Shown: positions 36,374 to 44,359, counted from the stretch's first letter. The stretch: DNA of 52,719 nucleotides from an uncultured Lentisphaerota bacterium (GCA_903896595.1 CAITYL010000026.1:1-52719); one strand, 5' to 3'. The notes: a model not told the origin generated them from the letters alone. Numbers and translations: made by a program.

Positions 36374-36910
36374 ATGGTCAAGCTTAAACCGGAAATCGGG
36401 CTGATCCTGATCGTGACTTTGGGCGTGCTGGTGCTGTCGGCGGCCAGTTTCTGGAACGCCCGCGGCAAACTGCGCCGATTTGAGGCGGCCGCGGACCGGC
36501 AGGCCACCCTGCTGGACGCCGCGGTCACCCGGCAGTTGACCCTGGCGGCAACCCTGCGCACAAGCAATGTCGGCAAGCTGGACGCCAGCGACGGCACGCA
36601 CGACGCCCTAAACACCGCCGCCGACCTGGCCGCCACCGCCACCGGCATGGCCGCCCGCGCCGCCGCCTATGCGCGGTGCCGCGATGCCGCCACCGCCTGC
36701 CTTGCCCGCGCCGAAGCCCGGCCCGACCTGGGCTTGGACGCCGCGCCGGCCAAGGCGTTCCTCGCCGCCGACCCCGAACTGCAAAAACTGGCCACCGCCT
36801 ACAACCGCGCCGCCAAAGCCTACAACATTCAAATCCGCAAAAATCCCGACACCCGTGTCGCCGAAGGACTGAAACTGAAGCCGCGCGATTTTTTCGGCGC
36901 CCCGCCGTGA
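36374..36910 (+). CDS. LemA-like membrane-anchored protein
   Basis: A 178-residue protein with an N-terminal membrane anchor (IGLILIVTLGVLVLSAASFW) followed by a helical, Ala-rich domain. The C-terminal segment LQKLATAYNRAAKAYNIQIRKNPDTRVAEGLKLKPRDFFGAPP follows the LemA pattern, in which YNxxVxxYN and KPRPYFEA-type motifs close the protein. The central part is divergent and has lost the typical RRADLIPNL segment, so I call it LemA-like only. The start has AGAAGGTG upstream. Family A copy 1 ends 15 bases before the start codon, so its ribosome site abuts the repeat. Function unknown. Confidence 0.7.
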   Translation: MVKLKPEIGLILIVTLGVLVLSAASFWNARGKLRRFEAAADRQATLLDAAVTRQLTLAATLRTSNVGKLDASDGTHDALNTAADLAATATGMAARAAAYARCRDAATACLARAEARPDLGLDAAPAKAFLAADPELQKLATAYNRAAKAYNIQIRKNPDTRVAEGLKLKPRDFFGAPP

Positions 36911-37170
36911 AATCAGACTGAAGACTGAAGGCTGTTAGGCTGAAGGAAATAAACTTGCGGCGCCACTCCCAGGCGCGGGTCATTCACGGTTCACGCATCA
37001 CGTTTTTTCTTTCCCCCCACGAATGAAGTAGGACCATTGGGACCTGTAAGACCATTAAGACTCTTGGGACGACCGGCCGGCCAGCCACCCTGAACATCAC
37101 CGGAGGTTTTTGCCGCCACTTCCGCCGCCCTACGTTGTCCTACACGTCCAATAGGTCTCATAATCGGTTT
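36911..37170. repeat. CTGAAG and GGACC/GGTCC short-word repeats
   Basis: CAGACTGAAGACTGAAGGCT (36915-36934) with further GGCTGAAG words, then TAGGACCATTGGGACCTGTA (37029-37048) with AAGACC words. Partly inverse words GTCCTACACGTCCAATAGG lie at about 37137-37155. No convincing gene is present here. This gap separates the LemA-like gene from pyrC. Confidence 0.5.
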
Positions 37171-37217
37171 CAGTGGCGCCAACGACAAAGCCTTTTTTTT
37201 CACGGCGTCACCCAAGG

Positions 37218-37246
37218 TTGTCGCCGGCAAGGGGCGAATCTATAGT
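37218..37246 (+). promoter_or_regulatory. pyrC promoter, near-leaderless
   Basis: TTGTCG (37218-37223), 17-base spacer, TATAGT (37241-37246). The expected transcription start is near 37252-37254, only a few bases before the pyrC ATG at 37256, and no ribosome-binding site is visible. This suggests a leaderless or near-leaderless transcript. Confidence 0.6.
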
Positions 37247-37255
37247 GCGGGTATC

Positions 37256-38545
37256 ATGACTAACGCCTTTATCCTGCGCGGCGGCCGGGTGGTCGATCCG
37301 GCGAGCAACGAAGACCTAATCCGCGATGTAGCGGTGGCGAACGGCGTGTTTGTGCCACCAGCCAGCGTGCCGGACGCGCCCGTCTTGAATGCCGCCGGCC
37401 TGGTGGTCGCTCCCGGCTTCCTCGACGTGCATGTGCATCTGCGCGACCCCGGCCAAACCGCCAAGGAAGATGTGGTGAGCGGTACCCGCGCCGCCGCCGC
37501 GGGCGGCTTTGCCACCGTCGTCGCCATGCCCAACACCCTGCCCCCGCTGGACACCCCTGCACGGGTGGCGGCATTCGTGGCGGACTGCCACGCCCGCGCG
37601 GTTGTCCGGGTGTTGCCCAGCGCCACCTTGACCCTCGGCCGCGAAGGCCGGGAACCAACGGACGCAATCGCCTTGAAGGCCGCCGGCGCCGTGGCCCTGA
37701 CCGATGACGGGGCCTGCGTCCAGGATGCCGCCGTCATGCGCCGCTGCCTGCTCGCCGCCCGCGCCGCCGGCCTGCTGGTGACGGATCACTGCGAAGATTT
37801 CGCCCTGGCCCAGGGCGGCGCCATCCGCGCCGGCCCGGTGGCCGACGCCCTCGGCGTCCGCGGCATCCCCGCCCAGGCCGAAGAAGTGATCGCCGCCCGC
37901 AACCTGCTGCTGGCGCGGGAGACCGGCCAGCCGGTGCATCTCCAGCACATCAGCACCGCCGGCACCGTGGACATTCTGCGCCGCGCCCGCGCCCTGGGCG
38001 TGCCATTGACCGCCGAAATCACGCCGCACCACCTGGCGCTGACCGTCGAGGCCTGCCGCACCTTGGGCAGCCAGGCCAAAATGAATCCGCCGCTGGGCAC
38101 GGAAGCGGACCGTCAGGCGCTGCTGGCCGCGCTGGCCGAGGGGCTGGTCACGGTCATCGCCACCGACCACGCGCCGCATACCGCCGAGGAAAAAGCGCGC
38201 GGCCTGGCCGCGGCACCGTTCGGTATCATCGGCCTGGAAAGCGCCGTTCCGGTCTGCCTGGAACTGCTGGTACATGGCGGTGTGCTCAGCCTCAGGCAAC
38301 TGGTAGCCGCCTTCACCACCGGTCCCGCCACCCTCTTCGGCCTGCCCTACGGCACCCTGGCCATGGGCGCGCCAGCGGACCTGACCCTGTTCGATCCGGA
38401 CGCCGAAGTGGAAATCCGTCCCGAGACCTTTGCGTCCAAGGCGCGCAACTGCCCCTTCGCCGGCTGGCGCTGCCGCGGCCGCGTCATGGCCACCCTGGTC
38501 GCCGGCCGCTGGGCCTTCGGCCAGTTGAAGGAATGGCGGAAATAA
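37256..38545 (+). CDS. pyrC: Dihydroorotase, class I
   Basis: Cyclises carbamoyl-aspartate to dihydroorotate in pyrimidine synthesis. The metal-binding HxH is in GFLDVHVHLRDPG. It is followed by VSGTRAAAAGGFATVVAMPNT, the ALTDDGACV segment where class I enzymes carry Asp in place of the carboxylated lysine, VTDHCED, LQHISTAG, TAEITPHHL, the KMNPPL loop and the catalytic TDHAPHTAEEK. The 429-residue length fits. The C-terminus has the usual GSPADLTLFDP-like segment (GAPADLTLFDPDAEV). It stands alone, with its own promoter and no visible ribosome-binding site. Confidence 0.96.
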   Translation: MTNAFILRGGRVVDPASNEDLIRDVAVANGVFVPPASVPDAPVLNAAGLVVAPGFLDVHVHLRDPGQTAKEDVVSGTRAAAAGGFATVVAMPNTLPPLDTPARVAAFVADCHARAVVRVLPSATLTLGREGREPTDAIALKAAGAVALTDDGACVQDAAVMRRCLLAARAAGLLVTDHCEDFALAQGGAIRAGPVADALGVRGIPAQAEEVIAARNLLLARETGQPVHLQHISTAGTVDILRRARALGVPLTAEITPHHLALTVEACRTLGSQAKMNPPLGTEADRQALLAALAEGLVTVIATDHAPHTAEEKARGLAAAPFGIIGLESAVPVCLELLVHGGVLSLRQLVAAFTTGPATLFGLPYGTLAMGAPADLTLFDPDAEVEIRPETFASKARNCPFAGWRCRGRVMATLVAGRWAFGQLKEWRK

Positions 38546-38594
38546 CCAGGCCTTCCCGCCCAAACCGAAGTTGGGACCCCCTAGGATATAGAGG

Positions 38595-38735
38595 ATAGCC
38601 GCCGCGTCCTCTTCGTCCTCAATGTCCTCTACGTCCTCAACGGCTGCAGGTTGGCCGTTTTTGGCGGGGCGAGGCGAGGACGTTGAGGACACCGGCGCCA
38701 CACGAGGACAAAGAGGACGGAGAGGACGCCCCGCC
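38595..38735. repeat. GAGGAC-word inverted repeat
   Basis: The left arm (about 38602-38640) has the CGTCCTCTTCGTCCTCAATG pattern with CTACGTCCTC; the right arm (about 38677-38731) has GAGGACGTTGAGGAC and GAGGACAAAGAGGACGGAG. The words pair between the arms. It lies in the convergent gap between pyrC and the URO-D-like gene. The same word occurs at 11-82 and 44270-44335. Confidence 0.65.
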
Positions 38736-38787
38736 CACAGCGATTATAAGGCCGGGTGAATTGGGATTCGCCATCCATGAGGAAAAC

Positions 38788-38818
38788 ATGTGGGGGCGGC
38801 GCCCCCACATCATGGCCA
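38788..38818. repeat. Solo terminal hairpin of family B
   Basis: A 23-base palindrome (ATGTGGGGGC, GGC centre, GCCCCCACAT; 38788-38810) is followed by CATGGCCAT, matching the right end of family B copy 1 (GGCGCCCCCACATTATGGCC near 41338). Only this end is present, directly next to the stop codon of the minus-strand URO-D-like gene. Confidence 0.65.
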
Positions 38819-39844
38819 TCATTGATCATGAACGGCGAGAATCAGGGCTTCGACATTGGGCCAGGGCGCGTCGTTTTCTATTTCAATGTAAAAGGCCGCG
38901 CCGCCGCCGCGGGCCAGGTGCAGGTCGGCATAGCGCCGGACGGTGTCCCGGATCTCCTGGGGCGTGCCCAGGGGCACTAGGCGTTGCCGGTCCAGGTGCA
39001 GGAACAGGAAGAGGCGGCGGCGGGCGCATTCATCGGCAAACGCCTCGGCGTCGTAAAGACCGAGCTGGTGCCAGAGCCCGTTGCTGCCGCAGGCAACGAG
39101 ATCGGGCACCAAGGCATGCACCGCGCCGCAGGAATGGTACAGCACCCGGGCGCCGGCGGCATGCACCCGGTCCATCAAGGCCCGCAACCGGGGCCGGAAC
39201 AGGCGGCGGAACAGTGCCGGCGGCAGAATCAGGCTCTGCTGGGTCCCCCAATCGTCTCCGAACAGGATGACCTCCTGCCCCGCGGCCAGACAGAAATCGA
39301 TCTGCCGCGCCTGATACTCCTGCAAGCGGTCGAGCATGCGCAACACCCCCGGCGTTTCTTCCATCAGATCCATCAGCACCTCATCAAATGGCCGCATCGC
39401 GCAGAGGCGTTCGAACAGGCTGATCCCGCCGCCAAAGATCAGGTAATCCTGGCGGCGGCGGGCGTTCGCCGCCGCCAGTTGGCGGCATTCCAGAGAGCCG
39501 GACGCGGGAACGGCGGGAAATTCATAAGGCGCGCTCCAGTCCGGAATCGGATACGCATGCGGATGTCCCTGGATGCCAAAGATGCGGTGTTCCCAGACCG
39601 TGCCAAAGGCGTCCCGCTTGAACTCATGATAGGCGCCATCGGCATCCACGGTGGCCGGGTCCGGCTGCGGCAGGCCGTCGAACTCGAGATCGTTGTCGGA
39701 CGGGCAGGCGCGGAACAGGTCCAGCAATTTCTGCCCGTGGACATGCAGGCCGGCCGGGGAGGGATGATAATAGACCGGCAGCCGGTCGGGATTGGCGAAG
39801 TCAAAGGCGCGCAACATGCGTTCGCGATGGGATACAGTGGTCAT
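38819..39844 (-). CDS. Uroporphyrinogen decarboxylase-family protein
   Basis: A 341-residue cytosolic protein of the URO-D/MtaA superfamily. It starts MTTVSHRERMLRAFDFANPDRLPVYY, the RxRxxxAxxxxxPDRxP opening common to the group, and contains VILFGDDWGTQQSLILPP and the YHSCGAVHALVPDLVACG segment typical of the barrel. It has no partner heme genes, and the family includes many methyltransferases and uncharacterised enzymes, so it is probably not a heme-pathway HemE. In PVC genomes such genes are often beside AraC regulators, as here, where it is divergent from one across a 400-bp gap filled by a repeat element. Substrate unknown. Confidence 0.85.
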   Translation of the reverse strand: MTTVSHRERMLRAFDFANPDRLPVYYHPSPAGLHVHGQKLLDLFRACPSDNDLEFDGLPQPDPATVDADGAYHEFKRDAFGTVWEHRIFGIQGHPHAYPIPDWSAPYEFPAVPASGSLECRQLAAANARRRQDYLIFGGGISLFERLCAMRPFDEVLMDLMEETPGVLRMLDRLQEYQARQIDFCLAAGQEVILFGDDWGTQQSLILPPALFRRLFRPRLRALMDRVHAAGARVLYHSCGAVHALVPDLVACGSNGLWHQLGLYDAEAFADECARRRLFLFLHLDRQRLVPLGTPQEIRDTVRRYADLHLARGGGAAFYIEIENDAPWPNVEALILAVHDQ

Positions 39845-39854
39845 GGGGGATAGC

Positions 39855-39905
39855 TCCTGAATGATTAGGCTGAAGCTGTTTAGGCTGTAGGCTGAAGGTA
39901 ATTAA
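39855..39905. repeat. GGCTGAAG short-word repeat
   Basis: TAGGCTGAAGCTGTTTAGGC followed by TGTAGGCTGAAGG, just upstream of the URO-D-like start. It shares words with the repeat at 36911 and, inverted, with 12008-12030. Confidence 0.5.
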
Positions 39906-39945
39906 GATTCTGAATTTTGAACAGGAGGCCGCAGAGGCCACGATG

Positions 39946-40201
39946 TTGGGGCCACCCTTTTGGAAAAGGGTGATCCCCCCGCGCTCCGCGCTTCGCAGTC
40001 CCGGCTCTGCCGGGTCGTTCACATGTTCACTCTGCATCCCCCTTCCTAAAACTTTTGTTCCATTTTGCGGATTCCGCAGGCAGCCCGCGTACTACAGGCC
40101 ACGACTGGGACAGAAGAGACTGCCTGCGGAATCCGCAAAAAGGCACAAAAAGGTTTGACGGAGGGTTTGGGAACCGCCTTTCCTTAAAAGGGGGTTCCCA
40201 A
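39946..40201. repeat. Family D multi-hairpin element
   Basis: Bounded by an imperfect 16-bp inverted repeat: TTGGGGCCACCCTTTT (39946-39961) and AAAAGGGGGTTCCCAA (40186-40201). Inside are CACCCTTTTGGAAAAGGGTG, CCCGGCTCTGCCGGG and a perfect 21-bp stem (40063-40083 with 40120-40140) built on TTTTGCGGATTCCGC, with a 36-base loop. It fills the divergent gap between the URO-D-like and AraC genes, so it separates their promoters. No gene inside. Confidence 0.75.
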
Positions 40202-40272
40202 GAAGAAAACCCACACCATAACCGGAACGAGCGGGAATGGCGTCCGGAATGTTGTGTCATCATATTGCGTAC

Positions 40273-41226
40273 ATGACCAAGCACGCTGACACGCCCTGGA
40301 TGCAAGCAGCGGCCACCCCGGTGACGGAGTTGCCCGAATTGGGGTACATCGGTCATGCCGTCTTTTCCTGCGCCTGCCACGGCTTGGACGAGCACGACCA
40401 CGGCCCCGCCCTGGAGGTTTTGGTGTACCGGCGCGGCCGGCAGGTTTTCGGGGTGGAGAAGCAACGCCTGGTGGTGGAGGGCGACGAACTGGTGCTCTTC
40501 CCGCCGGGAATCCGGCATTCAAGCGCACACCAGCCCCAAGCACGGGCGGAAGTTTATTGGCTCCAGATCCGGCTGGACCTGAAACGTCCATTCCTGGGCA
40601 ACCGGGTTCACGAACCGCTGCGCCGGCAACTCCTTGCCCTGGCCCGGCCCGAAGTCCGTTGCGCCCCGGCCGGCCTGCGCGACAACCTGGCCCGCCTCCA
40701 CGAACTCGCCACCTGCCCCCTTTCGCCGGCCGCAGTTTCGGAACTCGGCTGCCGGCTCGGCCTGTTCGGCCACCAGTTGCTGGCGGCGCCCCCCAAAAGC
40801 GCCCGCCGCCGCCCCTCCCCCGCCCTGCAGCGCGCCCTCCGCCACATGGAGGAAAAGGTGACGGAACCGCTGGGGTTGGCGGAGATGACCCGGATTGCGG
40901 GCTATGCCGCGGAGTCCGCCTTCCTGGCGGCCTTCCGCGACACCCTGGGCATGACGCCCGTACACTGGTTCCGGCAACGCAAGCTTGAACGGGCCGCGGA
41001 ACTGCTGCGGGACGGCACCCAGAGCATCACCGCGATCAGCCTGGCGCTGGGCTTCTGTTCCACCCAGCACTTCGCCACCGCCTTCAAACGGCAACACCTG
41101 CTCTCACCGTCACAATACCGGAACGCTCATATTGGGGCTCTGCCCCAAGCCCCGCTCAAGGAACTCCGTCCCTTGAGAATCCCGACACCATTTTCATGCA
41201 GAAGGGCCGGTACTGGGCGCCGCTGA
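40273..41226 (+). CDS. AraC-family transcriptional regulator with repeat-derived tail
   Basis: An N-terminal cupin-like ligand domain (HGLDEHDHGPALEVLVYRRG, DELVLFPPGIRHSSAHQP) precedes two C-terminal helix-turn-helix motifs, EPLGLAEMTRIAGYAAESAFLAAFRDTLGMTP and QSITAISLALGFCSTQHFATAFKRQHLLSPSQYR. It probably controls the divergent URO-D-like gene in response to a small ligand. The normal protein would end at SPSQYRN. The following 33 residues (AHIGALPQAPLKELRPLRIP onward) and the stop codon are encoded by family B element copy 1. The start is uncertain: in-frame ATGs at 40237 and 40249 also exist, and none has a clear ribosome site. Confidence 0.85.
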   Translation: MTKHADTPWMQAAATPVTELPELGYIGHAVFSCACHGLDEHDHGPALEVLVYRRGRQVFGVEKQRLVVEGDELVLFPPGIRHSSAHQPQARAEVYWLQIRLDLKRPFLGNRVHEPLRRQLLALARPEVRCAPAGLRDNLARLHELATCPLSPAAVSELGCRLGLFGHQLLAAPPKSARRRPSPALQRALRHMEEKVTEPLGLAEMTRIAGYAAESAFLAAFRDTLGMTPVHWFRQRKLERAAELLRDGTQSITAISLALGFCSTQHFATAFKRQHLLSPSQYRNAHIGALPQAPLKELRPLRIPTPFSCRRAGTGRR

Positions 41227-41356
41227 AGGCCAAAACACCAGAGCATTGTCGCAAATGGCGGCGCACAGCATCGGCCCTTCTGCATGAATGTCTCGGGGAT
41301 TCCAAAGGGACAGGTCCCTTTGGCAGGGGTCTGGGGGCGGCGCCCCCACATTATGG
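41128..41356 (+). repeat. Family B multi-hairpin element, copy 1
   Basis: Same order of hairpins as copies 2 and 3: GGGGCTCTGCCCC, CTCAAGG/CCTTGAG, a large central hairpin with perfect 16-bp outer stem (41193-41208 with 41273-41288), CCAAAGGGACAGGTCCCTTTGG-type hairpin and GGGGGCGGCGCCCCC. The terminal repeats are decayed. Its first 99 bases are read through as the end of the AraC gene. The central segment is inverted relative to copies 2 and 3. Confidence 0.85.
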
Positions 41357-41370
41357 CCATTCCACGGCAC

Positions 41371-41413
41371 AAAAAAAGGCCGGACCGGGAATGTTGCCAT
41401 TCCGGTCCGGCCT
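41371..41413 (-). terminator. Intrinsic terminator of the sigma factor gene
   Basis: On the minus strand, a 12-bp GC-rich stem (AGGCCGGACCGG, 41402-41413, pairing with 41377-41388) is followed by seven T residues (41371-41377). It starts 16 bases after the sigma factor stop codon. Textbook rho-independent form. Confidence 0.9.
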
Positions 41414-41428
41414 GAAGCACTGCCAACA

Positions 41429-42265
41429 TCACTCGTTGACGGCGGGTTTCATGCCTTCTTCATCCAGCATCTGGTGCAGTTTTTCCAGCGCCTGGTTTTG
41501 GATCTGGCGGACGCGTTCCCGCGTGCGGCCAATGGTCTGACTGACCTCTTCCAGGGTGCGCGGGCGTTCGCCGTTGAGGCCGAAACGCAATTTGAGGATG
41601 GCCTGCTCCCGGTCATCCAAGCGGTCAATCAGGCGCATCATGAAATGCAGAATTTCCTCGTCCTGCACGATTTCGTCGGGCGACACCGTCTTGTCATCGG
41701 GAATGATGTCGCGGAATTCGCCATCTTCGCCGTGCTGGATCGGGTCATTGAGGGAGATGGTGCTGGTCTTGCCCAGGCGCAGGCCGGTGACCGTGCGCTC
41801 GGTCAGGTGGACTTCACCGGCGATCTCCGCATCCGTCGGGTCGCGGCCAAAGGAGTCCGACAGCTTGACGCGGGCCGCCTGGATCTTGCTGATCTTGCTG
41901 GCCGACTGCACGGGAATACGGATGGTGCGGGCCTGATTGGCCAGGGCACGGCGCATGGACTGCTTGATCCACCAGGCGGCATAGCTGCTCAGCTTGGCGC
42001 CCTTGGTCGGGTCAAACTTTTCCACCGCCCGCATCAGGCCGATATTGCCCTCGGAAATGAGGTCCAGCAGCGGCAGGCCAAGCCCCTTGAAATCATGGGC
42101 GATCTTGACCACCAGACGCAGGTTGCTGCGGATCAGTTTGGCCCGCGCCCCTTCAGAACCACCGGCGATCTCCTTGGCGAGGTCGACTTCCTCGCGCGGA
42201 GTGACCAGTTGGTACTGGCCGATGTTCTGCATATACAATTTCATGGTGTCATTATCGGATAACAC
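41429..42265 (-). CDS. RNA polymerase sigma factor, sigma-70 family (RpoD/RpoS type)
   Basis: A 278-residue sigma factor without region 1.1. Region 1.2 is DTMKLYMQNIGQYQLVTPREEVDLAKEI. Region 2 is NLRLVVKIAHDFKGLGLPLLDLISEGNIGLMRAVEKFDPTKGAKLSSYAAWWIKQSMRRAL, with the -10-binding helix intact. Region 3 is DPTDAEIAGEVHLTERTV and region 4 LDDREQAILKLRFGL with the TLEEVSQTIGRTRERVRQIQ helix-turn-helix. Size and lack of region 1.1 suggest a group 2 or short primary-type factor. The GTG start at 42265 is chosen because AAGGAGAG lies about eight bases upstream; an ATG at 42244 would trim region 1.2. A strong terminator follows. Confidence 0.93.
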   Translation of the reverse strand: MLSDNDTMKLYMQNIGQYQLVTPREEVDLAKEIAGGSEGARAKLIRSNLRLVVKIAHDFKGLGLPLLDLISEGNIGLMRAVEKFDPTKGAKLSSYAAWWIKQSMRRALANQARTIRIPVQSASKISKIQAARVKLSDSFGRDPTDAEIAGEVHLTERTVTGLRLGKTSTISLNDPIQHGEDGEFRDIIPDDKTVSPDEIVQDEEILHFMMRLIDRLDDREQAILKLRFGLNGERPRTLEEVSQTIGRTRERVRQIQNQALEKLHQMLDEEGMKPAVNE

Positions 42266-42544
42266 GGCACCACTCTCCTTGTCGCCACCGGCGACATTGG
42301 GGTTAACGTCAGCGTATTTTTACCGGCACAAAAACCCCCTAATCTAACCCCAATCCTGTGAAAAAGCAAACAGGGCAGTGATTTATTTTACCGCGTTGCT
42401 CATACCAAGCCATCTCTTGTTCGTTTTTGTCATGGCAAAAACACACCGGTGAATGGTCCATCAAAACACCAGAACGCGCACGCCAGACAGGCGTTAACCT
42501 GGATAACTCCTGAATGTTGCGCTTCCCCCTCGTCTCGTCCCCAA

Positions 42545-42807
42545 TTTTCAAAAGTGATGAGGTTTTTCCATCCCCGGGAGCCGCCCGTCCTCGGGCGGAC
42601 GAACCCGTCATCGTCGGAGACGCGCATCATTGGTTTGGCGAATGGTGGCCCAATAATAAGGACGGAACTGGTGTGACGCCATCGATGTCCGCCCGAGGAC
42701 GGGCGGCTCCCGGCCTTGAAAGAACGCCGATTTTTCCTAGCGGTTAAAAGCGGCAAAGGAATTGCCGCACTCCAAAACGGTGCCAAGTTGATCGGGACTT
42801 TTGAAAA
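42545..42807 (-). repeat. Family A multi-hairpin element, copy 2 (full length)
   Basis: A 263-bp element with perfect 11-bp terminal inverted repeats TTTTCAAAAGT and ACTTTTGAAAA. Read on the minus strand it holds the hairpin GCGGCAATTCCTTTGCCGC then TTTT, followed by two inverse copies of a GGGAGCCGCCCGTCCTCGGG-type hairpin separated by about 100 bases. It starts four bases beyond the stop codon of the UPF0210 gene, in terminating orientation. The remaining 42266-42544 gap shows no gene. Confidence 0.9.
42746..42768 (-). terminator. Intrinsic terminator within family A copy 2
   Basis: On the minus strand, stem GCGGCAA/TTGCCGC, 5-base loop and four T residues. It lies about 45 bases after the stop of the minus-strand UPF0210 gene. 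Confidence 0.65.
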
Positions 42808-42811
42808 CACC

Positions 42812-44191
42812 TCAGTTGTGCAGGCTATGAATGGGTGCTGGAATACGGCCGCCAAAGCGGATAAAGCGGGCCGACTTGCCGGAATTGCGCACCGGCAGGA
42901 TCACGCTTTCACCGAACAGGCCGCCGAAGACCACCTTGTCGCCAGCCTGCTTGCCCGGCACGGGAATCAGGCGCACGGCGGTGGTCTTTTTGTTGATCAC
43001 ACCAATCGCCATTTCGTCGGCAATGATGGCGGCGAGCGTTTCGGCCGGCGTGTCGCCGGGCACCAGCACCATGTCGAGGCCGACCGAGCAGACACTGGTC
43101 ATGGCCTCGAGTTTTTCCAGGCTCAGTTCGCCGCGGGCGGCGGCGGCGGAAAGAATGGCGTCCTCCGCCACCGGAATGAAGGCGCCGCTGAGGCCGCCGA
43201 CGCTCTGCGAGGCGAACGCCCCGCCTTTCTTGACCGCATCGTTGAGCATGGCCAGCAGTGCCGTTGAACCGGGCGCGCCCACCGCGTCCACGCCCAAAAT
43301 CTGCAGGATTTCGCCGATACTATCACCGACCTTGGGGGTGGGCGCCAGGGACAGGTCCACGACCCCAAACGGAAGGCCCAGACGCCGGGCCACTTCACGA
43401 CCGAGAATCTCGCCGCAGCGGGTCACCCGGAAACTGGTTTGCTTGATCTCTTCGGCCAGGTCGTCCAGCCCCAAACGGTCCGCGCCCGCCCGGGCAATCC
43501 GCCGCTCCAGGGCGCGCGCCACCACGCCGGGCCCGCTGACCCCGACATTGATCACCGCCTCCGGCTCGCCGGACCCGTGGTAGGCGCCGGCCATGAACGG
43601 GTTGTCTTCCGGCTGATTGGCAAACACCACCAGCTTGGCGCAGGCAAAGCCGTTGCGGTCGGCGGACAGCCGGGCCATTTCCAGCAGAGTGCCGCCAAGA
43701 AACCCAACAGCGTCCATATTGATCCCCGCCTGGGTGGTCGCCACGTTGACCGAGGCGCAGACCTTGTCCGTGCCGCACATCGCCTCCGGCAGGCTTTCCA
43801 TCAGGAGCTGGTCGGCCACCGAGGCGCCCTTTTGCACCTGGGCGTTATAGCCGCCGACAAAATCCACGCCGACCGAGCGCGCCGCCCGGTCCAGGGCTTT
43901 CGCCACCAAGACAAACGTGTCACGCCCGTGGCCGGCGCACAGATCGCTCACCGGGCTCACCGCCAGCCGCTTATTGACCACCGGCACTCCGAACTCGGTG
44001 CTCACCGCCTCGCACGCCGCCACCAGATTGCCGGCCACCCGTTCGATCTTGGCCACCACCCGCCGGCACAACGCCTCGGCGTCCGGGTGCTGGCAGTCCT
44101 GGAGATTGAGCCCCAGCGTCACCGCGCGGACGTCCAGATTCTCGTTCTGGATCATTGCCACGGTATTGAGAATCTGGTCGGAACGAATCAT
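42812..44191 (-). CDS. UPF0210/DUF711 family (PFL-like) protein
   Basis: A 459-residue protein of the UPF0210 family, with no settled function though it is widespread in anaerobes and shares a glycyl-radical-like barrel fold. Recognisable segments are ILNTVAMIQNENLDVRAVTLGLNLQDC, FVGGYNAQVQKGASVADQLLMESLPEAM, NVATTQAGINMDAVGFLGGTLLEMA, NPFMAGAYHGSGEPEAVINVGVSGPGVV, DLSLAPTPKVGDSIGEILQILG and the end RIPAPIHSLHN. The ATG at 44191 is preceded by AAGGA and matches family length; upstream in-frame residues come from the GAGGAC repeat. Such proteins usually neighbour an ACT-domain partner, which I do not see. Family A copy 2 begins four bases after the stop. Confidence 0.92.
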   Translation of the reverse strand: MIRSDQILNTVAMIQNENLDVRAVTLGLNLQDCQHPDAEALCRRVVAKIERVAGNLVAACEAVSTEFGVPVVNKRLAVSPVSDLCAGHGRDTFVLVAKALDRAARSVGVDFVGGYNAQVQKGASVADQLLMESLPEAMCGTDKVCASVNVATTQAGINMDAVGFLGGTLLEMARLSADRNGFACAKLVVFANQPEDNPFMAGAYHGSGEPEAVINVGVSGPGVVARALERRIARAGADRLGLDDLAEEIKQTSFRVTRCGEILGREVARRLGLPFGVVDLSLAPTPKVGDSIGEILQILGVDAVGAPGSTALLAMLNDAVKKGGAFASQSVGGLSGAFIPVAEDAILSAAAARGELSLEKLEAMTSVCSVGLDMVLVPGDTPAETLAAIIADEMAIGVINKKTTAVRLIPVPGKQAGDKVVFGGLFGESVILPVRNSGKSARFIRFGGRIPAPIHSLHN

Positions 44192-44261
44192 GGTCGGTTT
44201 TCCTTGGGGCGCGGCGCACGGGGAGTCATATGCCCATACTATAGACAGGAAAAACTCCCGG

Positions 44262-44336
44262 TCGCCCAAGTCCTCAAAGTCCTCTCCGTCCTCAAGGTCC
44301 TCCCAAGGGAATTGAGGACGGGGAGGACAGCGATGT
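44262..44336. repeat. GAGGAC/GTCCTC short-word repeat
   Basis: CCCAAGTCCTCAAAGTCCTC onward with TCCGTCCTCAAGGTCCTCCC, facing GAATTGAGGACGGGGAGGAC. This is the third occurrence of this word family, upstream of the UPF0210 gene. Confidence 0.6.
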
Positions 44337-44359
44337 GACGCTCCGTTGCGCACCGAAAA

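Noticed and set aside
36991..37230. A 79-codon minus-strand frame between the LemA-like gene and pyrC
   Set aside because: It lies over GGACC short-word repeats, with no ribosome site or recognisable domain.
37316..38701. A 461-codon minus-strand frame over pyrC
   Set aside because: Shadow of pyrC, with histidine/glutamine/glycine-rich antisense composition.
38819..39844. Assignment of the URO-D-family gene as heme-pathway hemE
   Set aside because: No other heme genes are nearby, and the sequence belongs to the broader URO-D/MtaA group often paired with AraC regulators.
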